Below the pieces are notes generated by a model. It saw only the letters and a list, made by a program, of their open reading frames with translations. It was not told the DNA's origin and searched no databases. A stretch of DNA of 7,350 bases from Spirochaetota bacterium (lineage in GTDB: Bacteria; Spirochaetota; JAHITG01). Location: NCBI GenBank assembly GCA_018817865.1, contig JAHITG010000318.1, positions 1-7,350 on the forward strand. Reading direction: 5' to 3'. Of this stretch, positions 1 through 5,941 are shown piece by piece. Every line of letters begins with the position of its first letter. Positions within the stretch are counted from its first letter, which is position 1. The position numbers were made by a program, and so were the translations under genes.

Positions 1-1
1 G

Positions 2-256
2 AAAAAATCAAAAGATTCTGAAAATGTTGAGGAATTGAAGAAGGTATCTGAAGAGCTGTCAGCAGTATGGTACAAGATCTCAGAAAAGATCTATAAAGAT
101 GCACAGCCGGATCAGCAGCCGAATATTAATCCCGATGACCTCAAGCAGGATACATCAGAAGATACAGGTTCGGGGAAATCCAAGAAATCAAAGAAGAAGA
201 GCAGTAAGGATGATGAAAATGTTGTGGATGCTGATTACAAGGTTGTAGACGAGTAA
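2..256 (+). CDS. dnaK: DnaK (Hsp70) chaperone, C-terminal end only
   Basis: The gene enters from the left edge and only its last 84 codons are visible, ending at TAA 254-256. DnaK is the cytoplasmic ATP-dependent Hsp70 chaperone that works with DnaJ and GrpE. The visible part is the end of the helical lid, including a stretch reading SAVWYKISEKIYKDAQ that matches the usual lid helix ending in 'lY'. A hydrophilic tail follows and ends in VVDADYKVVDE, the typical bacterial DnaK terminus. The tail carries a Lys/Ser-rich run (KSKKSKKKSSKDD), whereas many DnaK proteins have Gly/Ala-rich tails. A TTG at position 35 lies in frame but is internal and not a real start. A strong terminator follows, so dnaK ends its transcription unit here. 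Identification is secure from the terminal motif and lid, though the ATPase domain is outside the window. Confidence 0.93.
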   Translation, partial: KKSKDSENVEELKKVSEELSAVWYKISEKIYKDAQPDQQPNINPDDLKQDTSEDTGSGKSKKSKKKSSKDDENVVDADYKVVDE

Positions 257-290
257 ACGATCCAGGTCAATTTAAAAAATAGAATCTGAT

Positions 291-334
291 AAGGGAGAGG
301 AGTTTTACCACTGGTTAAGCTCCTCTCCTTTTTT
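291..334 (+). terminator. Rho-independent terminator after dnaK
   Basis: The arms GGAGAGGAG (294-302) and CTCCTCTCC (320-328) are perfectly complementary. The stem can be extended by A/G before and T after it. A run of six T follows directly (329-334). The loop is 17 bases. It lies 35 bp after the dnaK stop codon and has the right orientation to end that transcript. Confidence 0.9.
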
Positions 335-352
335 AGAAAAGATATGGTCGAA

Positions 353-389
353 AAGAGCCCAAAATACATATAATGTATTTTGGGCTCTT
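353..389. repeat. Perfect inverted repeat, 17-bp arms, 3-base loop
   Basis: Arm 353-369 (AAGAGCCCAAAATACAT) is the exact reverse complement of 373-389, with loop ATA. On the + strand the stem is not followed by an unbroken T run. On the - strand it reads out into TCTTTT, so it could act as a weak terminator for transcription from the right, but no - strand gene is visible. It may instead be a cruciform or a small palindromic repeat element. Function is unknown. Confidence 0.8.
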
Positions 390-398
390 AACGTTACT

Positions 399-442
399 TT
401 TCTAATCCATGGTGCATTCGAAGGGGCACCATGGATTAGAAA
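399..442. repeat. Perfect inverted repeat, 17-bp arms, 10-base loop
   Basis: Arm 399-415 (TTTCTAATCCATGGTGC) is the exact reverse complement of 426-442. The loop 416-425 contains the palindrome TTCGAA. It begins only nine bases after the previous hairpin. The stem contains CCATGG. No T run follows on the + strand. Its sequence is unrelated to the neighbouring hairpin and I see no second copy in the window. Confidence 0.8.
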
Positions 443-446
443 TATA

Positions 447-474
447 TTGATTATCGATTTTTAATGGTTATTAT
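447..474 (+). promoter_or_regulatory. Candidate sigma-70 type promoter for the lipoprotein gene
   Basis: TTGATT (447-452) and TATTAT (469-474) are separated by 16 bases. They match TTGACA/TATAAT at 4 of 6 and 5 of 6 positions. Transcription would start near 481, giving a leader of about 40 bases that includes the AAGGGGG ribosome binding site. The region is AT-rich, so chance matches are possible. A second TATTAT at 472-477 would give a 19-base spacer. Confidence 0.45.
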
Positions 475-522
475 TATACGCTTAAGCAGTTACAAAGAAA
501 AATTTTAATTAAGGGGGATTTT

Positions 523-1434
523 ATGAAAAAGGCTGTATTTATTATTACTGTCTTAATGTTTGCACTTCTTTTTTCAGGATGTAATAAAAAACGTTCCAAT
601 ACGGGTTTGGATGGAACTATGGTATTTCCTGATGATAGTGAGAAGGTGCGTTCCCAGTTCAAGGTTTGGCTTAATGAAGGAGTTATCTGTAAAAAAGTCA
701 AAGACCGTGAACCGGTAGATGCGGCAACGGAATTTTATACGGATGATTATATAAAGATCTTCTGCTTCACAAAAATGGGATGTGAAAAACCTCCTGCAGC
801 TGTTTTTCACAGGTACTCTATTTTTAGAAAAGGCCTCCCCGAACGGGCAAGTATCTGGGAAGAGGTCCATATGACAGAACTTTCAGTTGAGTCTGCAGAA
901 TTCAGGACCTGGAGCTATAAAACGGTTTCTCCGGGAAAATGGCGGATTGATATTCTGGCACAGGATAAAGAGAGCATTATAAAGACATTTGTTTTTAATG
1001 TGAACGGCCCTGAGAAGATCCAACAGGGATATGAGATCGATCCGAATTATAAAAAAGGTACAATTGAACTTGTAGAGTCCGCTATCTGTGAAAATATCGA
1101 GAATAATGTCCCGGTCAATCCGATCGGAACCTTTCAGTTAAATGAAGGGGAGGACTTTAAAAAAGTATGGATATGGATGAATTTTGCTGCCCAGAGTATT
1201 CCGGTCAGGGTCTTTCTGCGATGGAACAGATGGATACGATCAGTTGATAATAATGACGGATGGTCACCTGAACTCACTTCGGAATTGAGTATAAAAGGAA
1301 AAAGTTTCCGGACAAGAGGATTTAAATCATGCCAGGCGGGTAAATGGAGGCTGGATATCCTGGCTTCTGATGGTGCAACGATCCTGAAAACCCATGAATT
1401 CAGTATATCAAAGAAAAAAGAGGATTCAATTTAG
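523..1434 (+). CDS. Lipoprotein with two tandem DUF2914-like domains
   Basis: The 303-residue product begins with a short Lys-containing n-region, a hydrophobic stretch (residues 4-17) and the lipobox LLFSGC. Cys20 is the likely lipidated residue, so the mature protein should be membrane-anchored and face outward. Two similar domains follow, at about residues 46-160 and 178-295. Each has the DUF2914 pattern: an opening 'xxxGVICxxVxxxEPV'-like strand, a central H/R-aromatic motif (FHRY 95-98; FLRW 231-234), an 'FRTxxxK' motif (127-133; 262-268) and GKWR[IL]DIL (138-145; 273-280). DUF2914 has no known activity; it is a small beta-rich domain often found in exported or membrane proteins. The second copy lacks the His seen in the first. 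The ATG has a strong AAGGGGG site 5 bases upstream. The next gene starts 16 bp after the stop, so the two are probably co-transcribed. The lipoprotein call is firm; the function is unknown. Confidence 0.82.
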   Translation: MKKAVFIITVLMFALLFSGCNKKRSNTGLDGTMVFPDDSEKVRSQFKVWLNEGVICKKVKDREPVDAATEFYTDDYIKIFCFTKMGCEKPPAAVFHRYSIFRKGLPERASIWEEVHMTELSVESAEFRTWSYKTVSPGKWRIDILAQDKESIIKTFVFNVNGPEKIQQGYEIDPNYKKGTIELVESAICENIENNVPVNPIGTFQLNEGEDFKKVWIWMNFAAQSIPVRVFLRWNRWIRSVDNNDGWSPELTSELSIKGKSFRTRGFKSCQAGKWRLDILASDGATILKTHEFSISKKKEDSI

Positions 1435-1450
1435 ATCATAAGGTGATGTC

Positions 1451-4174
1451 ATGAAAATAAAAACGGTTACAAGAATATTCCTGATCGTTTTTCTGATCGC
1501 GGTGTTAGGATTTGCTTCCTATTTTATTTATTTTAAATTGACCGAGACAGAAGAAGGATCATTCATATCTTCTGATTTCATGTATATCCTTCAGACCAGG
1601 AATCTATTTAAGCTCTTTGATAAATTGAATGACTCACAGCTTCTGGATACGGTGTTTTTTAATAAAGAGATGAAGAATTTTTATGAGATCCTCTTTAATG
1701 TCCGGTCGCAGGTCTCCAAGACAAAAAAGAGTTATATTAATTTTATTGATTTTCCCGCAACGGTTGTCATTCAGGCAGATAAAAGGCCGCTTGTGCTCTT
1801 TAATACCGGCTTAATAACTCCGCTTGTAAATATCACATCTCTGGCCCTGCGGAAGCTCTTCTCTGATTCAGAAGATTTCTCTTTTCGATCAGGGAATTAC
1901 AACGGATATAAAGTGATCAAGGTGACTTACCTTCCAAAAAGGGAGAGCTTTTACTTTACCCATGTTAAAAATGTTCTTATTGCCGCTATGGACAAGAGCA
2001 CTGTTTTAAGATCGATCGATACTTATATTTCAAAGAACAATCTTCTGGAAAATGAGAATTACCTGCAGGTTCGCTCGCAGATAGGGTCGGGTGGAATGTT
2101 GTGGGCATATTTTAACATGGCTTTTATTTTAAAGGATATTAAAGAGTCCAACAAAGCATTATATGAAAGTTTAAAGACATTATCCATTCTTTCTATTGCC
2201 GGGATGGACCTGGATCTGGATGAAGGATCTGTGTATATCAAGGGATTCTATTCTACCGGGCTTCAGGATGCAGATATCATGAAGCTCTTCCTCTCCAGTC
2301 CCAAGATGGTCGATGCCCTGGAAGTATTACCGGAGAATACTGATTCCTTTGTAACATTAACATTTGATAATTTTTCGGATGTTTGGCGCTATTATAAGAG
2401 AATACTGAGTCTGACCGGGCAGAAGGAGAAACGCCAAAAACTGGTCCAGACAGAAGATGCGATCAAGACCCTTCTGAATCTTTCTCTTGAAGAACTTTTA
2501 TTTTCCTGGCTTGATGATGAGATCACCGTAAGCAGTGTATCCGGATTTGATGAGTCCCTTACAGTTATTTCCATTAAAAATATTCAGGGATTAAATGACC
2601 TTATAAAAAAACTGCAGAAGAAAAATATATTAAAGAATTTTTCTTCTGAAAAGTATAAGGGATCCGAGATCTTTCATATTCAGCTCTCCTCCTTTTTTCA
2701 GTTTTTATCAGATGTGATATCGTCTGATCTGGAGCTTCCTTTTTATACTGTTCATGATAATTTTATTTTTCTAAGCAGCAATAAAAAATTACTGCAGTTT
2801 GCACTTGATTCGATCGAAAAAGACAAACTGCTGTATTACAAAGATGATGTAAAAAAGATATATTCAAAGATCAGGAAGGGCAATTTCCTTACATACTGGG
2901 ACCTTTCGAGGAAATCTCCTCTATTGCTGAAGGAAAAAAATATATTCACCAGGATCATAACAAAATACAGGCTGGGAATGCTGACGATGGAGTTCTCTGA
3001 TAAAGGGATAAAGAATCGGATCGTTGTTACTGATCCCATTGCAGAAAAGATCAAGCTGGTGGACGGGTGGCCCATTGAAGTGGATTCCACTATCTGGTCG
3101 ACACCGCTTGTATATAATGTTGACAATAAAGGCCTTGATGAGATAATCATCGGGACGGAAGACGGTAAGATCTACCTTGTTGATTTTTTCGGTGAGACCA
3201 GACTGAACTGGCCTGTAAAGGTGGAAGGGAACCTGACAACATCACCGTTCATTATACCTTCTGAATTCAATGAAATTTTGATCGGCGCTGCTGCGTCATC
3301 AGGGAAAGTATATGCATGGGGCGGGGATGCTGTTATGAAAGAGAATTTCCCCATACAGATCCAGGGAAGGCCGGGACCTTCTGTGATCGTCAGTGATATT
3401 GATAATGATAAAAATGCGGAGATAATCCTTTCCGATCATGATGGAAGAATATTTTCTTTCAGAAATAATGGCACAACCATGCCCGGATTTCCTGTTCAGC
3501 TTAAAGAGAAAGCTGTTTCGGATATATTTTTGCTTCCTTCGGACACAAGCCAGGGAAAAGATATATTATGCTCAATGCGTTCCGATAACGGATATATCTA
3601 TTTTATCAATAATACCGGTACTGTTAATGAAGAGAATGTGTTTGCGGCCGGGACTTCACGCAATGCTTCTACGATCGTGAGTTTTTTAAAGCCTTCCCTG
3701 CTTTCGATCATACAGCTGACCAGTGATGGAAAATTATTTGTCCGGAAGAAGGATGGTTCTTTCCTTTCCGGTTTTCCCATGGACCTGGATAGAAAATTTG
3801 TTAATCCTCCTGCAACCGGAGACCTGAACAGAGATGGCAAGAAGGAGATCATAGTGCTTTCCTCTGACGGTATGCTGTCTCTGATCGATCCCGACAGCGG
3901 GAACATCTTTTTTGATGAGGACTTAGGATTCAAACCTGTTGAGAATGAACCGATCCTCCTGTTTGATATTGATAAGGACGGTAAAGAAGAGATCATAGTC
4001 CCGGATGTAAAGGATTATATCCGTTTTTATGATTCCAGGGGAACACTCAAGTTTAAGCTGAACGGGTCAACAACACCCTTTATAAAGGATATGGATCGGG
4101 ACGGAACCTATGAGGTCATAACTGCCGGGTATGACAGAAAAGTATACCTGTATAGTATACCCTCAGGCATCTGA
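1451..4174 (+). CDS. Membrane-anchored protein with DUF3352-like region and C-terminal FG-GAP/PQQ-type beta-propeller
   Basis: The product has 907 residues. The N-terminus has basic residues and then one hydrophobic segment (about 8-28) without a lipobox, so it is likely an uncleaved anchor with the rest outside the cytoplasm. Residues about 38-535 resemble DUF3352. Two similar units (about 146-215 and 400-476) each read 'YxGxxI ... FYF/FYT xxxNxx[IL]xxxxxxxLxxxxD'. Between them lie LPENT (293-297) and WLDDE (353-357), as in that family. From D538-G539-W540-P541 to the end there is a beta-propeller. 'WP/FP' strand motifs recur, as do Ca-binding-type loops at 649-657 (DIDNDKNAE), 791-799 (DLNRDGKKE), 839-847 (DIDKDGKEE) and 880-888 (DMDRDGTYE), plus a weaker one near 556-564. 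These are FG-GAP/VCBS-like and usually serve structural or binding roles. No catalytic motif is seen. The start has AAGGTGAT four bases upstream. The family of the N-terminal half is less certain than the propeller. Confidence 0.8.
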   Translation: MKIKTVTRIFLIVFLIAVLGFASYFIYFKLTETEEGSFISSDFMYILQTRNLFKLFDKLNDSQLLDTVFFNKEMKNFYEILFNVRSQVSKTKKSYINFIDFPATVVIQADKRPLVLFNTGLITPLVNITSLALRKLFSDSEDFSFRSGNYNGYKVIKVTYLPKRESFYFTHVKNVLIAAMDKSTVLRSIDTYISKNNLLENENYLQVRSQIGSGGMLWAYFNMAFILKDIKESNKALYESLKTLSILSIAGMDLDLDEGSVYIKGFYSTGLQDADIMKLFLSSPKMVDALEVLPENTDSFVTLTFDNFSDVWRYYKRILSLTGQKEKRQKLVQTEDAIKTLLNLSLEELLFSWLDDEITVSSVSGFDESLTVISIKNIQGLNDLIKKLQKKNILKNFSSEKYKGSEIFHIQLSSFFQFLSDVISSDLELPFYTVHDNFIFLSSNKKLLQFALDSIEKDKLLYYKDDVKKIYSKIRKGNFLTYWDLSRKSPLLLKEKNIFTRIITKYRLGMLTMEFSDKGIKNRIVVTDPIAEKIKLVDGWPIEVDSTIWSTPLVYNVDNKGLDEIIIGTEDGKIYLVDFFGETRLNWPVKVEGNLTTSPFIIPSEFNEILIGAAASSGKVYAWGGDAVMKENFPIQIQGRPGPSVIVSDIDNDKNAEIILSDHDGRIFSFRNNGTTMPGFPVQLKEKAVSDIFLLPSDTSQGKDILCSMRSDNGYIYFINNTGTVNEENVFAAGTSRNASTIVSFLKPSLLSIIQLTSDGKLFVRKKDGSFLSGFPMDLDRKFVNPPATGDLNRDGKKEIIVLSSDGMLSLIDPDSGNIFFDEDLGFKPVENEPILLFDIDKDGKEEIIVPDVKDYIRFYDSRGTLKFKLNGSTTPFIKDMDRDGTYEVITAGYDRKVYLYSIPSGI

Positions 4175-4206
4175 AAAGATCATCAATTATTATTCTCTTT
4201 TTATTT

Positions 4207-5355
4207 ATGCGAGATACAAAACCATTATTATTCACTGCTTTTCTCCTGGGGGCTTCATTATTAAAAATAGGTATTATGCCGGAAGAGAAAATACCTCCTC
4301 TGAATCCAATCACACAAGAGGTCTCCCTCTGCTTTGTCGGGGATATTATTCCTCATAAAATGATCGTCTATGAAAAAAAGAAGGATTCAGAAAAATTAAA
4401 GAATAAATTCCTCGGCCTTTTTTCGCATGTTTCCAATGAGATCTCCAGTGTTGATATTGCCTTTGGTAATATGGAAGGACCGTGTGCCGACCAGAAACTG
4501 AAGAGAAAACACAAGATGGCCTTTAATGCTCCATATGAATTCAACTGGGCAATGAAAGAGAGCGGTTTTGATATTTTAAATATTGCCAATAACCATGCCA
4601 TGGACTGTAAGCATGAAGGGTTTAAACAGACTATTCATAATTTAAAGAAGCTTTCTTTCCGTGTTACGGGATACACGACCAATGATCGATCCGTCTTTAC
4701 GATAATTGAGACTAATGATATTAAGATCGGATTTATGGGATTTACAACATTATTGAACTGGTCTCTGCCGAAGGACAAGAAGACCAATCTCTCCTTTTTT
4801 AAGGACCTTGATGATTCCCTGGATATAATAAAGGAAGCAGACAAAGAGGTGGATTACCTCATCCTTTCCATTCACTGGGGTAAGGAATATGACACTCGAT
4901 ATAAAGAGATAAAGAAGAGTGCCCGCAAGCTTTTTGCAGCCGGTGTAGATTGTATCATCGGCCATCACCCTCATATCCTTTTACCTGTTGAATATGAGAA
5001 GGACTCTGCAGGATACAGGAATATTGTTGCCTATAGCCTGGGTGATTTTATGGCTAATATTGGGCGGGAATATAAACCGCTGAAATCCCCAAAAGCAGAA
5101 GGGAATCCCAGACGGAGTGTAATACTGAAGTTGGTCTTAATGAAGACAAATAACAGGGTCTTGGCCAAAAAGCTGGAATCCGTACCGGTCTGGATCCACA
5201 ACAATTATTATGCTTTCAGAAAAGGGAAAGAGAAAAAGCGTCTTATCTATCCCCTTCTTATGGAGGACTGTCCAATAAAAATTCTTTCAAAAACCGCGCA
5301 AACCTTTGAGCTGAAACAGATCCGTAAGTCATTAAAGATGGATGAGGAGAAATAA
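4207..5355 (+). CDS. CapA family protein (poly-gamma-glutamate capsule synthesis type, metallophosphatase fold)
   Basis: The 382-residue product carries all landmarks of the PGA_cap/CapA family, a branch of the calcineurin-like metallophosphatase fold. They are FVGD (metal-binding Asp46), GNMEGP (87-92), NNH (128-130), HWGKEY (223-228), GHHPH (252-256) and SLGDF (277-281; SLGNF is more usual). CapA in Bacillus takes part in poly-gamma-glutamate capsule export or synthesis. Many homologues occur without capsule genes and have no assigned reaction, and no capB/capC-like gene is visible here. The N-terminus (MRDTKPLLFTAFLLGASLL) looks like a signal sequence or anchor, which favours ATG 4207 over the later in-frame ATG 4276. 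No Shine-Dalgarno sequence precedes ATG 4207. An in-frame CTG at 4171 overlaps the previous stop codon and would add 12 residues. The gene lies 32 bp after the propeller gene and could be read through from it, or start from a weak TATTAT box at 4188-4193. The family call is secure; the substrate is unknown. Confidence 0.9.
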   Translation: MRDTKPLLFTAFLLGASLLKIGIMPEEKIPPLNPITQEVSLCFVGDIIPHKMIVYEKKKDSEKLKNKFLGLFSHVSNEISSVDIAFGNMEGPCADQKLKRKHKMAFNAPYEFNWAMKESGFDILNIANNHAMDCKHEGFKQTIHNLKKLSFRVTGYTTNDRSVFTIIETNDIKIGFMGFTTLLNWSLPKDKKTNLSFFKDLDDSLDIIKEADKEVDYLILSIHWGKEYDTRYKEIKKSARKLFAAGVDCIIGHHPHILLPVEYEKDSAGYRNIVAYSLGDFMANIGREYKPLKSPKAEGNPRRSVILKLVLMKTNNRVLAKKLESVPVWIHNNYYAFRKGKEKKRLIYPLLMEDCPIKILSKTAQTFELKQIRKSLKMDEEK

Positions 5356-5850
5356 GAATAAGGCTTTTATCAATGAAAAAAGTATCCAAAAAAATTATTA
5401 CTTTTCAAAAAAGAAAAAGATACTGCGGTTCTATCAAATGATAGAACCGCATATTATAAATGCCTTGCAGCCGCATTATCATGAAAGTGAAACAGCTGAT
5501 ATTTTACATTCAACACGATCGGGAATGATCAGGTTAATTCCGGAAATACCATATATTGGCGGTGATAAAAATCCTTTTTTTACACAGATGTTGATAGATT
5601 CAGTTCCATGGCTCTCCCTGTATAAGGTCTTGAAGAAGCAGGGCAGATCTGATGAACATATTGGCGAGATAATAGGAACAGCCTTCAGATCAAGGATCTT
5701 TCGCTGGCCGAGGATATTGTTAAGTATAATTGTATAAATGATTTTTCTTTGAGTGATGTTTTGGGCTGGGGGTTGAAAAGAACAATGACGATTGCTGAGG
5801 GGTATGATCAATGTGATTTTTCCTTTAAGAAGGAGTCTTTAGAAGAATAA
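5342..5850 (+). pseudogene. Decayed ATC-hydrolase-family gene (L-2-amino-thiazoline-4-carboxylic acid hydrolase-like)
   Basis: One frame is open from ATG 5342 to TAA 5735-5737 (131 codons) and overlaps the capA end by 14 bp. It encodes the N-terminal half of the ATC_hydrolase family, with 'IPEIPYIGGDKNPF' and 'LSLYKVLKKQGRSDEHIGEIIG' as clear landmarks. The family's C-terminal hallmark, LGWGLKRTMTIAEGYDQCDFSFKK, lies in a different frame at about 5683-5850, ending at TAA 5848. It is preceded by DIVKYNCINDFSLSD, which fits the 'PYxCxxDFxxS' segment. Intact relatives are about 220-240 residues. Here roughly 70-80 residues of the middle are absent and the frames do not join, with the junction near 5680-5695. 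A second start is possible at ATG 5373, which has AAGG nine bases upstream; it would need one extra base in the A7 tract 5388-5394 to enter the main frame. Named members hydrolyse ATC to cysteine-related products, but many have unknown substrates. It is almost surely non-functional as that enzyme. Confidence 0.78.
5424..5451. repeat. Perfect inverted repeat, 13-bp arms, 2-base loop, inside the decayed gene
   Basis: TGCGGTTCTATCA (5424-5436) is the exact reverse complement of TGATAGAACCGCA (5439-5451), separated by AA. It lies in the early coding part of the ATC-hydrolase remnant, encoding about LRFYQMIEPH. No T run follows, so it is not a standard terminator. In RNA the loop would open a few pairs. 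Confidence 0.75.
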
Positions 5851-5903
5851 AACGGAAATGAGGATCATTTAACGATCATCACCTTTCAAAATGGAAGAAT
5901 CAA

Positions 5904-5931
5904 TTGACATTCAGCCTCTTTTTTATATGAT
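5904..5931 (+). promoter_or_regulatory. Near-consensus sigma-70 promoter driving the BNR gene, predicted leaderless
   Basis: TTGACA (5904-5909) is a perfect -35 box. TATGAT (5926-5931) matches the -10 consensus at 5 of 6 positions, and the spacer is 16 bases. Transcription would begin about 6-8 bases after the -10 box, at 5937-5940, only 2-5 bases before ATG 5942. This agrees with the absence of any Shine-Dalgarno sequence before that ATG. It also argues against the in-frame upstream ATGs at 5891 and 5927, which lie before the predicted transcript start. Confidence 0.7.
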
Positions 5932-5941
5932 TATTACCAGG

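Noticed and set aside
353..389. Rho-independent terminator on the + strand
   Set aside because: Only two T occur at the stem end before AACG, so it lacks the required T run. The real dnaK terminator is at 291-334.
3598..3996. 132-codon open frame on the - strand
   Set aside because: It is antisense to the propeller gene, which has clear repeat motifs through this stretch. The composition looks like a mirror of the coding strand.
4131..4358. 75-codon + strand frame bridging the propeller and capA genes
   Set aside because: It overlaps the end of one well-supported gene and the start of another in a different frame. It has no ribosome binding site or recognisable product.
5479..5811. 110-codon - strand frame opposite the decayed gene
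   Set aside because: The + strand carries conserved ATC-hydrolase motifs in two frames here. The - strand frame has no recognisable motif.
5342..5850. Programmed ribosomal frameshift joining the two ATC-hydrolase frames
   Set aside because: A frameshift would not supply the missing ~70-80 central residues of the family, so deletion with decay explains the data better.
5860..5880. Possible terminator or hairpin (GATC...GATC) between the decayed gene and the BNR promoter
   Set aside because: Pairing is short with a mismatch, and no T run follows. I see no convincing terminator in 5851-5903.
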